From assembly GCA_905221605.1 (NCBI GenBank), contig CAJNDS010002398.1, forward strand, positions 334,501 to 398,500: a DNA stretch of 64,000 nt, read 5' to 3'. The notes below the pieces were generated by a model. That model was not told the origin of the DNA and searched no databases. It worked only from the letters and a program-made list of their open reading frames with translations. Positions 1 to 12,117 of the stretch are shown here, in pieces (position 1 is the stretch's first letter; each line of letters starts with the position of its first letter). The stretch comes from Symbiodinium natans. Lineage: Eukaryota; Sar; Dinophyceae; Suessiales; Symbiodiniaceae. Made by a program: the position numbers and the translations under genes.

Positions 1-2120
1 CCGATGCCTGGAGCTCAGAACCGTGCACCCCATTTGGAACACTCTTCAGTCCTGAAGCCTGGTTTTTTGGGCATGGGCAAGGAAGCTGGGGGTTGTTAGG
101 GCTTGGGGTTTAGACATTTTTCCGGCGGCTAAAGCGACGCAAAAGCTGCATGTGACGTCGGCTCGATGTGCAGGCTCCGTCCAGAAGCCTCCGAGCCATA
201 GACTCATAGACCAGGTCCGAGGCAATCTGAAGATGGTGCACATTGGCGGCCTTGGGATGAGGTGCCTGGCTTCTTGCACCTTTTTGCGCCAGCTGCCCCC
301 TTATGAGACCAGGCTGACAGCCACAGGCATTCCAACAGCCAAACCTTGCTTAAGCCTTCCGCAAGCCTTCTGCAAGCCTTCAGCATCTACAGCCCAAGCC
401 CTACAGCAGGTCCTTCATCTTGGCGAAGGCTAAGGTGGCCCCGGACATCGGTGTTTGAATGGATTTGGGTTCTGGGTGTCGGGCTTATCTCCCGCGACCC
501 TAAGCTTTCACACGAAAGTCCTACAGCTCTGAAACGCCTACAGTAATAGCTCAAAGCCAACGCCCCGCGCCCACCAAAAAGCTGAGCCGCCTTGAGCCAC
601 CTGCCAGAACCGGGTTTGCACAGTATAATTTGGGGTTCAGAAAACAATGGTGCAGGGGCTTCTGGTTAGGAGGGCTGATGAAGTGGATGTTACTTTTGGA
701 TCGTGTGAGCCCTGGGGAGGTCTACTGCCCCACCATCTATGATGCTCTGGGGGAAGAGGTGCCTGCAGGGATGTGGGCAAGAATCCACGCGCTTTAGATT
801 GCGAGCCTCCAACTGTTTGGGCAGGCCTGCTCGAGCTGTTTGGGTTCCCTGCTCGACAGCTGGGCTGGAGCCTCAGCTTTTCGAGGGAGCCTGCCAGAAA
901 GATGGGCGTGCAGCCTTCGTTTGGCTGTGTGCGAGGTGCTTGGCTGGTTTGGACGATGGGGCACCGAATCATCAAGCCCCCCCCCCTCCCCAAAGCCCTA
1001 AACCCCCTAAACATCCCTGAGCCCCCCCCTAAACTCCTCAAGCCATCCGCTCGCGAGGTGCTGGCCCTCTTTGTGGGCTGTGCTCCGCATCGACTCCTAG
1101 AGCACTTGTGGGACACCTTCTTGGGGGTGCTTTTTTTGGGGGGGGGCTTAGTGTGCGGGATTTGGGGTTTAGGAGACTAAGAGCCATTCATGAGCACGGG
1201 TTCGCCTGCCTATAGTCTACGTGTGCTGTTGCATTGTGGGGCAGAATCTGACCTTAGACGAGGCTTGCCTGCTGAAACCTCCGGTCTGATTGTCGCTTCT
1301 TCCAGCTCAGCTTGCTACACGCTCCAGCCCAAGGCTCCAGAAAAAAACGCCGCCAGCAAGGCCTTAACCCACCTCTCAGCCCCGAAGCCCTGAAGCTTCC
1401 AAGCTCCGAACCCTAGAAGCCCCAAAGCCCCAAAACCCTGAACCCCCAGCCTCAAGTACTTCTCGAACCCAGCCTTACAACACTCCCCCCCCCCCACTCC
1501 CCAAAGCCATGAACCCACTTAACGCCCGTAGTGCCATGCTGTCTGCGTCTCATGGCTTTCGGACGGTCCCAAGACTCAGGCGTGTCGTCACTGAAGCTGA
1601 GAGGGACGCGAGAGTTACTTCATTTTGTTTTCTCTTTAGAGGCATGTGACGGCATGTGTTTTTGTGGTCTCTTCGTTTCGAGAGGTTGGCGCTGCCTCCG
1701 TACGGCCATGGACCGCCTGTGACTCAGTAAGGTGAGTCGAGATGCATTACCCAAAACCCTAAACTTGAACGGCAAAAGCACTGCAAACCCTAAACCCTCT
1801 TGGCCGTACAGTTGTACCCGATCAGGCCCGAACGACACCCCCCAAATGCCCGAAACTTAGCAGAAGCAGGCCTCCTCCGCAGCCGGGAGCAGGCAGCGAA
1901 AGCAGCGAAAGTGTTCGGCTCTGTGAGGCCTGTGCGGCAGCGCCCGGGCTGGTCAGCAGCTAGGGTTTAGGGCTCAGGGCTTTAGGGCTTGAGGTGTTTT
2001 AGGCGTGGTTCGACGTTTTGAAATGGTGCTTCGTATTCTCAGTGTGAAGCTCAAGGTTCATGGTAGCCCGTCCAGAAGCCTTAATCCCGAATTCCAAGGC
2101 CAGGTACTTAAGCGGCATAG
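1..2120. other. No recognisable gene
   Basis: Mixed GC-moderate sequence with scattered CCCTAAAC / TTTAGGG motifs and Pro- or Ala-rich open frames on both strands. I see no conserved motif and no exon I would support. Confidence 0.6.
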
Positions 2121-2124
2121 GCAT

Positions 2125-2205
2125 CAAAAAAAAAATAATAAGCATCAAAAAGAAAAATAATAGGGATCAATAAAAAAAATAATAGGCATCAAAAAAAAAA
2201 TAAGC
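2125..2205. repeat. A-rich minisatellite (left, A-strand orientation)
   Basis: Four imperfect units of about 20 bases, GGCATC or GGGATC followed by A8-10 and TAATA. The reverse complement of the same unit recurs at 4525-4610. Confidence 0.85.
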
Positions 2206-2218
2206 CATCCGGCCCACC

Positions 2219-2400
2219 TGCGTGGTCCTCTGGTCCCGTGGTCCTCTGGTCCCGTGGTCCTCTGGTCCGGTGGTCCTCTGGTCCCGTGGTCCTCTGGTCC
2301 CGTGGTCCTCTGGTCCCGTGGTCCTCTGGTCCCGTGGTCCTCTGGTCCCGTGGTCCCCTGGTCTTGTGGTCCCCTGGTCCTCTGGTCCTCTGGTCTGCTT
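2219..2400. repeat. 16-bp tandem repeat
   Basis: About eleven copies of GTGGTCCTCTGGTCCC. Because 16 is not a multiple of 3, all three forward frames show the same WSSGPL/VPWS-type peptide; these ORFs are artefacts of the repeat. Confidence 0.92.
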
Positions 2401-2439
2401 GTCTGTGTGCCTGGTCCTGCGGGTCCTATGCGTATAAAT

Positions 2440-2528
2440 AAATAATTAAATTAGACAAATAAGTAAAAATCAATAAATATAAATATATATATATTATATA
2501 CACACGATAGTGAAGGTCAACGTGTGTG

Positions 2529-2564
<36 letters not shown>

Positions 2565-3540
2565 TGTATGTATGTATGTATGTGCATGTATATATATATA
2601 TACATATTACATAATACACATTACATTACACATTACCTATTATATACTATACATTATATATATATATTATATATTATATATTATGTATTATGTATTATGT
2701 ATTACGTATTCTGTATTATGTATTATGTATTATTATGTATTATGAATTCTATATTATGTTTTATGTCTTATGTACTATGTATGAATTTATATATTATATG
2801 TTTTATATTATGTATTCTGTATTATGTATTATGTGTTATGTATTATTTATTAGTATCATTATTTATTATGTCGAATTTACTATGTATTTTGTATATATAT
2901 ATATTTATTATTTATTACTATATTATAATATTATATATTAATATATTATATACTTATAATATTATATATTAATATTATATTTAGATTTATATGATTTAGG
3001 TATATATTACATATTACATATTAAAATATTCTATATTATATATTACATAGAATTAATTATATATATATATATTACTTGTTATACTATATTATTTATATTA
3101 AACATTATTCCTGTGGTATATAGATTTTATTTTATACACGTTATACGTATTATATATATACATATATAATATGTATATATTATATTTATATTTATATTTT
3201 CATATTGTCGTACATTATATGATATGTGTATGTATATAAATATAAAATATAAATATGAATAAATAAATAAACATAAATAAATAAATAAATATATATTTAT
3301 ATTTATATTTATATCGCATATTGTATATTATATGTCATATACTGCATATCATGTATTGTAAATTGCATATTATATGCTGCATATACTGCACAATATAAAG
3401 TATATAATATATAATGTATACTGTATACATAAGGTACAATATATAAAATATATAATATTATTTATTTTTAATTAAATTTATTATTTATTATTCATTATAT
3501 AGTATATTTAATATATTTTGTAGTATGTATTATATATTGT
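2440..3540. repeat. AT-rich island with (TATG)n
   Basis: About 1.1 kb of nearly pure A/T, made of TATA, TTATA and ATTTATA runs, with a perfect (TATG)n tract at about 2537-2583. Sharply different from the GC-rich surroundings. Long Tyr/Ile/Met-rich ORFs here are composition artefacts. Confidence 0.9.
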
Positions 3541-3554
3541 TCTTTGAAGCCATT

Positions 3555-3750
3555 GGAATGCAAAGAAAACGGAAGTTTTTTGCTTAAAACATGTAGAAGT
3601 AGAGTTTTTCCGATGGAAACATAGAGATAATAGAGGATTTCTCATGAAAACGTGAAGACAGTAGACGTTTTCTTGTGGGAGTATGAAGAAATAGAGGTTT
3701 TCCCATTGAAAGATCGAGAGACTAGAAGGTTTTCCAACCACTACCACCAC
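3555..3750. repeat. 31-bp minisatellite, first block
   Basis: Degenerate units of 30-33 bases containing GAAAAC...ATAGAGGTTTTC, each able to fold on itself (GAAAAC/GTTTTC). Followed by CCACTACCACCAC and CATCGTGCGAACATTG. Confidence 0.8.
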
Positions 3751-3964
3751 TTCTACGCATCGTGCGAACATTGTTTGCAAATGGGGGGGGCTGCCCCCCC
3801 CCCAACCCCCCCGCTGTTTTTTTAAAGCTGTGCAAAGCGTGCTGCAAAGCCAAGTGGGGGGGTGTGTGTGGGGGGGGGGCTGCGCCAACCCCAACCCCGC
3901 CGCGTTTTTATCAAGCTGTGCCACTGCAAAGCGTGCTTTATGAATCTTGTTGAAGCCATTGGGA

Positions 3965-4245
3965 TACTAAAAGTTTAAGTTTTTCTTAAAATACATGCAA
4001 ATAGAGGTTTTCCGATGGAAACATAGAGATGATAGAGGTTTCCTATGAAAACGTGAAGAAAATAGAGGTTTTCTTGTGGGAATATGAAGAAATAGAGGTT
4101 TTCCTATTAAAAGATCGAGAAAATAGAAGGTTTTCCAACCACTACCACCACCCACTATACCCATCGTGCGAGCATTGTGTTTGCAAATTTCCAACCACCA
4201 CCACCACCCACTAGTACCCATCGTGCGAGCATTGTGTTTGCAAAT
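3965..4245. repeat. 31-bp minisatellite, second block, with duplicated tail
   Basis: Repeats the 3555-3790 segment about 400 bases later with scattered changes. Its tail (CATCGTGCGAGCATTGTGTT plus flanks) is itself duplicated at about 4160 and 4219. Confidence 0.8.
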
Positions 4246-4500
4246 GGGGGGGGGGGCTGCGCCCCCCCTGTACCACCAAAAAAAACCCCCCCCCACCCCC
4301 CCCCCCCCCCCCCAACCCCCCCCCCCCCCCCCCCCCAACCCCCCCCCCCCCCCCCAAAAACCCCCAACCCCCCCCCCCCCAACCCCCCCCAACACCCCCC
4401 CAACCCCCCCTCCCCCCCCAACCCCCCCCCCCCAAACCCCCCCCCCCCCAACCCCCCCCCCCCCCCCCAACCCCCCCCCCAACCCCCCCTCCCCTCTCCC
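4246..4500. repeat. C-rich tract (C-runs separated by AA)
   Basis: About 250 bases of C6-C15 runs split by A or AA. The G-rich reverse strand could form quadruplexes. Pro-rich and Gly-rich ORFs here are artefacts; run lengths may be unreliable. Confidence 0.88.
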
Positions 4501-4524
4501 GCTGTATTCCAAGAGGAAAATGGG

Positions 4525-4610
4525 TTATTTTTTTTGTTGATGCTTATTTATTTTTTTTTGATCCCTTGGGGTTATTTTTTTTTTGATGCTTATTTATTTT
4601 TTTTTTGATC
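4525..4610. repeat. T-rich minisatellite (right, inverted copy of 2125-2205)
   Basis: Units TTATTTTTTTTTGATGC and ...GATCC, the reverse complement of the left block, including the alternation of GATGC and GATCC. Confidence 0.82.
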
Positions 4611-4611
4611 C

Positions 4612-5520
4612 TTCACCCCGAAGCCAAAAGGGCAAACACGAGTTCCTACATACCCAAACAAGCGAGAGGTGCTGAAAACCTCACCCTGATTCCCAAAGCA
4701 GAATCTAAGGCTGCCGTCGCTGCCTTCCGCGTTTCTTCAAGGGCCCTTTTCGCGCAGTTGAGGTTTGCTACTAGCGTCGTACGGTGCTTTCGGGATTTAG
4801 GGGCCATAAATTGCTGTTGGCCTGAGGATTTGTAGGGCTGGGGTAGGATTGCGGAGCGCCTCGCAAGTTGCTCGAAGTTCGGTTCAGTTCTTACATGGAA
4901 GGCCATGGCGCTGTGCCAAGCTGTATCGGGCGCCTCCGCGCGCCAACACCACACGGATTAGGATGTTGGGCTCATCTGAGGTGGCGCGCCAGAAGCTCCG
5001 GAGCAGACACCAGGACCCAAGGGTTGCCTGAGAATATAGGGGGGGGGGGGTGGGGGGTTGGGTGGGTGATGGTGGGTGGTAGGGCGGTAGGGTTTGGAGG
5101 CTAGGGGGTGAGAGGATTGAGGGCTTTGGGGGAGCCAAGAATGGGTTGAGGAGTCGGGGAACGGTGTCGGGTTTGTTTAGGGATATTTAGGGTTGTTCTT
5201 CAGGCTTGTAGGGTTTGGACATCTTCCATACCGCGCAATCCATGCCTTGCATGTATCAAGAGGAGGCCATGTCGGTGTCCTCATGAAGAAACATCAGAGA
5301 CGCCGCAGGCTTGCAGGGCCTGCCGCATATCCGCGGAAGAGCTGGGGCTTCCAAAGGCGGTGGCAAGGCCCTGGGGTTTGACTCGCATGTCAGTTCTGGT
5401 CATCGCCATCAGTGATTCCGACTGATGGCAGTGTGGTGCGTACTACTTGCCTTTGTCTTCTTTGACGTGTTGTGCGTACTTGGTCATGAAGCCCACACCC
5501 ATTGGTTCTCGTGATCCCGT
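4612..5520. other. No recognisable gene
   Basis: Short open frames on both strands without conserved motifs; a G-rich stretch at 5038-5110. Confidence 0.55.
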
Positions 5521-5523
5521 GCG

Positions 5524-5825
5524 TTGAGGGTTGAGGGTTTAGGGTTTAGGGTTTTCGGGTTTAGGGTTTAGGGCTTGTAGGTTTTAGGGTTTAGGGTATT
5601 AGGGGTTGAAGTTTTTAGAGTTTAGGGTTGTGAAAAGGGTATGGGGTTTTTGTGATCCGGTGGGTTGAGGGTTTAGGGGTTTTCGAGTTTAGGGTTTAGG
5701 GGTTGTAGGTTTTAGGGTTTAGGGGTTGTAGGTTGTAGGGTTTAGGGATTTTAGGGTTTAGGGGGTTGAGGGTTTATAGTGGCTGTAGGTTTTAGGGTTT
5801 AAGGATGTTTAAGGTTTAGCATAGC
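5524..5825 (+). repeat. Degenerate TTTAGGG array
   Basis: Dozens of GTTTAGGG, TTTAGGGTT and GTAGG variants. TTTAGGG is the telomere repeat of plants and dinoflagellates; the degeneracy shows it is interstitial, not a chromosome end. Confidence 0.88.
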
Positions 5826-5829
5826 GGTT

Positions 5830-8800
5830 TAGGATTCATCCTAGCGCGCGGGCACACATCGCGTAGACGCGCACTCGCGTCGCCAACTCCGGAGTTTGTG
5901 TCATGAAGTTGCGTGTCCCGTCAAGCCCTCCGGAGTCCTCAACCCTCGGCAGGGGCCACGTTTTCGCATGTCGCTGTGGGTCTCTAAAGCAATAGCGCGG
6001 GCAAACCACAAGTACTGGCCGTCTTTTTAGCGCACCCACCCCGGCCTGGGCCGCGAGCCTGGGAGCCCTGCGCGCAGTCGGTCTGAAGGAGTTCGCAAGC
6101 CTCGCACGCTGAGTAAAGCCATCAGAGCAATTGGAGCTAGCACACGGGTCGCGGATGCCGGATGGCGAAATGGCCAGGAGTCCCTCAGAGAAGGATTGTG
6201 GTGCCTGAGACACTGCCAAAATTCCTACGGGTTGAGGCGTCGGCAGATAGATATTTCTTCATCTTCAGGGGGGATTCAATATTATGCTGGGGCATGTCAG
6301 AAGCACTTGGTAGCAAGATGGTAGCCGGATGGTAGCCTAGTAGCAGCGGAGTTGCCTTCCTTCGCAAGAGCAGCATCATGACCTCAATCGGATTGTCAGA
6401 TTGCTGCAATCTGATGTGGATGGCTGAAGGGCATAACCGGAAGGACCACGACTGGATTGAGCTGACCCGATGGATCCCCTGCATGGGCTTCGAATGTGAA
6501 GTGTGAAATCTGCAGGGGCTCCGAGCAGGGATTCTATGAGCTGCGACAAGCCGAGTGGCACGAGTAGACTGCGCTGAAATCGACCCCATCTCCTCTGCAC
6601 TGCGAACAACACCCAAACCACGAAGTCCTACGCGAAGCTACAGGGAGACTCTGCTCGTAAGGTCTCGGTCTGCAGCAACCTGCATTGAAGTCGTGAAGCC
6701 TGGCCTAAAACTGCTAGCCCTGAACCCTAAACCGACAACCCTACAAACCCCCAGACATAATGCCCTTGCCTCGCAGGGCTCTTGACCTCGTCGGCCCAGA
6801 TGAGGACGAACCCTGAACCCCACTGGAGGGTTAACCCTAAACCCCCAAACCCAAAGCCCAAAACCCTATTGGAGGGCAGAGGGGTTGAAAGAAAGCTTTG
6901 GGCTTATGGCAGGTAGGCGTCAAAGAAGTTGAGTTTAGGGATAAGATTTTTTGGAGGGTTTGCAAGTCGAGCTTGCCATTCAGGACCCCCTACAAATCCA
7001 ATGGGTCCGAAATTTTAGAGAGCCCCCAGAAGAAAGAAAGAAAAAAAAAACAATCCTCGGAGGACTTGCTGATAGCAGGGTGTACTGGAGCCTGCGTCCG
7101 ACGACGCGGTGGGCCCTTGCGTTCGGTGTTTGGAACTTCGATTCTTTGGAGGGCGTGAGTGGGTGTGTGGTGTACGGTTGTATTGTAGCAATGCAAAATA
7201 GCATGGGCGAGGTCAGCAGCCAGAGCAGGCGTGCCCGAAGCTTATAGAGGCTAAGCCACCAAGGCGCACCTCAAGCAACCAGCAACAGAGCGCAACTTAC
7301 CGCAAAGCCGCTGGGGCGTGGCTCCTCCCATTTCAGTCGAATGGTAGGTTGATGTAGGGTTGTAGGTGAGCTGTGTATCAGACACCGAGTTCTTTCGCAG
7401 ACCGCGCCGTGTCATATTGCCTGTCGGAGGTGATTCTTTCGTGGAGCAGGAAGACGGTCTGGCAGGCGTTGAACCAGGCCCTGACGGGCAAGTGGTGGTC
7501 TTCAGCCTTCAGTTCAAGACCCTGAGTTTCAAAGAGGATGTTTACGGTCACCAGGATCCGTGGGCCACGTCGCCTCGGCAGAGATGCTGCCCACACCCGA
7601 CATTGCTCCGGCTCAGCTGCTGTTGGGACCTCAGAGACGGATGATATGGGACAATCACTGGACAATGCGAAGCTTAGAAGAGGACAAAGCCGCCAAGCCG
7701 CCCAGCTGTCAAGTTTCGAAAGCATCTCGAGACCCTCTTGTGACTAGCTCTAGACTTGGTGTCCTCCCTCTATGCTGCAAAAAGCCTGTGACCATGCCGC
7801 AAGAGAACATCTGCCTAACACCCTCGAGTCAGGTCGTGGGTGCGCCAGGCTGTGCAAGCACTGCGTGACGGCGGAACCTTGCCCCTCGCCATCCTAAGCG
7901 GAAGCTCGACATTCCACACTGGTGAAGACCTGGTAAAGCCAAACTTTCTAGCTTGGTAGATGCCAAATTGATTTTTGAGGCCCATACGTGGTATCCTGTT
8001 TGTCCATATGCATGTGTCCAGCTCTCTTCGGGATTGCTGCGCTGTCTGTCCCGCTCTCTCTCGCCTTCTCGCCCTGTCGCCCTCGCTGTCCCGCTCTCGC
8101 TCGCTCTCTCGCGCTCTCTCTCGCGCTCTCTCTCGCGCTCTCTCTCGCGCTCTCTCTCGCGCTCTCACGCTCTCGCGCTTTCGCTCGTGCCCTCAAGACT
8201 TTTGAGGACTTCGCACAGCCTAGAAGGAAACAACCGAGCTTTGCAACCGATGCGTCGATCTCGGGACAGCCCCACAACATCCCCACGATTCCTCTTGAAC
8301 GATCCTGAAAACTTGTGGCAAGCTTTTGGTTCTCAGGCTTCTCACGAGCTTCTGGAGCCCGGGTGGGCCGCTCAAGCCACTGTGCCCCAGCTGGATAAGG
8401 CCCAGGAGGACCACTTAGCAGGTTCATGGCTTAGCTTGGTTTGGAGGGGCCTGAGGGCTTAGGATTCATGGGATCTTGGCCTTGAGGTTCCGGAGTGGAA
8501 GGGCCTGCAGGGGAAGTCGGTCATAGCGATTCCCAAGCCTTACAACTTAAACCCTTGATGGTCTTTGGCTCTGACATAAACCCTAAAGCTCAGAAGAAAG
8601 CCCGCTGAACCTGAAGCACCAAGTACCGTCACTGCAGCGTGTTCACCGAAACCTCTGCTCCATATATCGCCCCTGCACCCAAACCCTACGCCCTATACAA
8701 CAACCAAAAACTTGTGGGGACCGTGAATAGCTCAGGCTCACACTTCCGGAGCTGCGGCTGGAGGCTTTAGGGATGGTGGGTCGTAGTAGGGCCTAGTATG

Positions 8801-11800
8801 GTTTGGTAGTGTTTGATCGGGTTCAACCGGCTGCAGATGCTTCCGGGTTTCAGGCCGAGGCATTTGGGCAGTCTGGCTCCGACTTCAATGTGTGTGCGGT
8901 AGGCTGCGGCAGGCTACAGAGTGGACAGATACGATTCTGAGTGCATATGTCATCATGAATGATATGCTGTGTGCTACCTTCAGCCTGGTGATAGAATCAG
9001 ATGATAGCAGCACCAACAGTGAAGTGGCAGTGACATCAAACAGCGGCTCGGCAACGGCACCAGCAGCAGGAATAAGAGCGAACAGTGGCAGCTGAGCTTG
9101 TGTTCAATCGCCTCGATGATGTCATGATGTGCTACGGCATAGCGCAGGAAGGAACAAGAACTTGGCAGTTCGTGATACTCCCACCACCAGTTCTCGAGGG
9201 CTTTGAATCCTTTCACAGGTTTGTGTCCGGCCGCCGGACGAGGCATCGGAAGGATTTGGGATTAAGTAAACGGGCACAATTTGATATCCTCCGGAGCTCT
9301 AGAGACTCTAGCACAGGACGCCAGTCCGGCTCGGACTTGGCATCGAGCCTTAGCGGTTTGCTTGAGGTCATCTCTGCCCATATCCTGGTCCTAGCCGGTC
9401 CTAGCCTTCAAGCGCTGGTGCCAAAGCCAGCGTTCACCGCGCTCCGCCAGGACAACGGGCCTGTGTGGACCTACGCCCGCCTTGCATTCCAGTATATTCC
9501 AGTGCTGTGGTGTTGAAGCTGTTGCGTATAACTTCGTATCCAGTAGGCCTGTGGTCTCTGCAAAGCGCTGTGGAATGTAGGCCTGAACCTGTGAGCCTCA
9601 GCCTCGTCGCCAGATCTGCACTCGACTGAGCAGCCCCTCAACGCTGCCATGCAGAGCCATGCAGGTACTCCTCGAGGCTGCTGAAATCCGGCACCCAAGA
9701 CCCAAAAGCATCCGAAAGCCCTGAACTTTTCTCCACCATCTTGCTAGGTGTGCTCCAAGACAAGGCCTCCATGCAATGTATCCCTAACTGTGAACACGCT
9801 ACCAAGTCCTAAGCCCTTCAAGCCATCTGCGCTCTTGCAGTCGTTGAACTGTTGAAGTTGCTAGCTCTTCCCAACCTCACCCTCTTGCATCCTGAAGTCT
9901 TAAAGTTTTAACTGCCCGAGATAGTAAACCACCAAGAGCCCTGACTAGGCCACAAGCTCTAGCAACCCTGCAGAATTCTGCCAACATGCGCCGGCCGTCG
10001 ACTCTGCACCCTAAGCGCAGACCTCTCGAGCAGTGCAGGCGGGTCCTCCAGCGCGGCTCCCTTAGCTTTGGGCTATGGGCTCAGGTTCACTGGCATTCCT
10101 TCAGAAACTTGGAGTTTGACGTGTTGGGTTTAGGGATTCATGGGCTTTCACAAGGAGGGTCCAGTCTTGCAAAACCGCTGGCGTTTGGCTCCCTGCGTGT
10201 GGCAGCCTTTGCTGGTGGGGCGGCCTGCGCTGGCGCAGGCAGCTGCTCGGGGTGTGAGGGTTTAGAGACCCCTGCTTCGAATGTTGAGGTTCTCCACCCA
10301 AGAATGATTGAGGCTTCCCATTATGGCATTGTAGTTGAAGAATTATGTGCATTTTAGGGTGGGGGTGAGTGGCGGTTTCAGCTGCGGGGAACCCGAAGTC
10401 CCTCACCCTCACAAAAACCCGAAGCCGGGTTTGAGGGTTTCGGGTTTCATCCCCAAATCCCAAACCGGAACCCTGCCTGAGGTGGAATCCTAAACCCCCC
10501 AAAGCCCCCAAGCCCTTTTTAGGGATCAGGGTTGAAGTTTTAAGGCTTCCTGGCCTCAAGCCTTAAGGCTTGTGAAGGTATGCCCCCGGCTGCTGGTTGA
10601 GCTCTGAAGAGGAACCGCGCCAAGTTGCCCGGGCCTTGTAAGCTGAGGGCTTCAGGGATCTTCAGGGGCTCAGGATGGTCACGCGTTGGCTTCAGAGTCC
10701 TACAGTCAACCATCCCGGACCTCGTGCGGACCTTGCGCGGCCCGTGCGTCATAACTCTTCCAAACACAGGTTGACCTTGACCGCGCATGTGCTCGGAGTA
10801 GCGGCTCTAAGGGCAAGGAGCTTGTTGTTGTGACTTGTTTAGGTGTTTTTGTTGTATCTGTTTTCCAGGCGCCACGGGCGGCTCAATGGGGTTTAGGGGG
10901 TTTAGCTTGCCCAACTGCTTTTCTTAGCAAGGATGAGCGAGGGCGACGGCGGCAATGCCAGGCTGGATTTGGGTGGAGGGCCTGTAGCGGCATCCAATGT
11001 GAAGCGGACGTTGTAGAAACCGCAAGGCTTGAGGCGACTTGCAACCATCATGGCAAGTTCTTTTGCAGAAGCAGACAACTACGATTTGCTTTGTCTTGAT
11101 GGGAAATTCCTTGGCTTCCCAAGCCCCTGCAAGTCGGCCCGGGCATCCCTTGGGGTCAGTACGGTTGTGTGAGCTTCAAGTTAGGACAGTTAGGATTTAG
11201 GCTCAATCCGCAAGTGCACCCCAAGCCCTGTGAGCCCAAATCTTGACTGTGGCAGGGCGGCCGGGCCATGTCCGGTGATGAAGCCATCTGCAGTGTGCGT
11301 TGACAACCCCTATCCTCAGGAGGGGTCTTCTGTCCTATGATGGGTCAATGAATCGCTTGCATGCCGTTGGAAGTGTAGGAAGGGCTCAGGAGGATGAATG
11401 ACTGCATGCTGGAGCCTGCCTGTGTAAGACTTCCAAGCGAACCTTCGCGAGAGTGGCAGGGTACTTACCATAGTGCAGTGTGCTAGGGTTTCCTTTTTTT
11501 CAGTTTGTCCTCATCTCTCCTTACCTCTCATCGGCGACCTTTGAAGCAGGTCTGGGGCCCGCCTGCGAGGCTTTGCTGCGGTTAAGATTGGTGTAGGATA
11601 CTTCGGAACCCGTCAGGGTTCTGCTTTCGCAGCCCCTTCTTAGCCGTATGCAGTAGCCGGTTTGAGGGATCTCAGACACCTCCCTCATCTCCCTTTTCCT
11701 TGGCTGTAACCCAAGGTCTCTTGCCACGCGCTGCTCAGCTGCATCTTGACAACCCGAAAACGATTGCTAGGCGTGTCGAGCTTTGGGTGCTGTGGAGCTT

Positions 11801-11890
11801 TGGGTGCTTTGGAGCTTGCCCCGGAAGAGTGCTCACCCCCACGAAGTGGATGTGGCAAATTCCCATTTCTCCACCAAACGCAACGGTTTC
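5830..11890. other. No confident gene; possible unrecognised exons
   Basis: Several open frames of 80-160 codons on both strands (for example around 6200-6600, 7380-7720 reverse, 9085-9516 forward) but none with a motif I can place. The missing 5' exon of PFKFB should lie in the right part of this stretch. The reverse frame at 7378-7520 has a faint J-domain-like end (SDRQYD) but lacks an HPD motif nearby. Confidence 0.45.
8095..8176. repeat. 12-bp CTCTCTCTCGCG tandem repeat
   Basis: Five or more copies of GCGCTCTCTCTC with variants, giving LSRALSRA and ARERARER artefact peptides on the two strands. Confidence 0.9.
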
Positions 11891-11894
11891 GTAG

Positions 11895-12117
11895 CCCAAG
11901 ACGCGTAGGCGTAGGGGTGGTCCTAGGCCTCAACCAGCTCAGCCTTCGCCCACAAGCACGGAAGAACCGGCTCCACCCTCTCAGAGATCATCCAAGAGAG
12001 AGCCCCCGATTTTGTTGCAGCGGGCCCCAGGTTCGGATAACCTGGTTTGCTGCATGGTCGGTCTGCCGGCCAGGGGAAAGACCTTTATCGCCAATAAACT
12101 CTGTCAGCACCTCCGGC
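11895..12117 (+). CDS. PFKFB: PFKFB exon: N-terminal Arg/Pro-rich tract and kinase P-loop
   Basis: Open from an AG acceptor at 11893-11894. It begins with a basic run (KTRRRRRGG) and a Pro/Ser/Glu-rich linker, then reads VGLPARGKTFIANKL, the Walker A segment of 6PF2K domains, near residue 56. A GT donor follows (exon ends in phase 1). The low-complexity lead suggests a regulatory N-terminal extension. An additional 5' exon with the start codon is expected but not identified. Confidence 0.8.

Noticed and set aside
2450-3540. Organelle-derived (mitochondrial or minicircle) insertion
   Set aside because: The high A/T content alone suggested it, but the block is simple repeats without any recognisable organelle gene fragment.
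4155-4608. Pro-rich and Gly-rich ORFs on both strands
   Set aside because: They translate homopolymer C runs with AA interruptions.
5524-5825. A true telomere
   Set aside because: TTTAGGG units are degenerate and internal, flanked by unique sequence on both sides.
7378-7520. Reverse-strand J-domain-like fragment
   Set aside because: Only the end (AWFNACQTVFLL, SDRQYD) resembles a J-domain; no HPD motif nearby, and the opposite strand is equally open.
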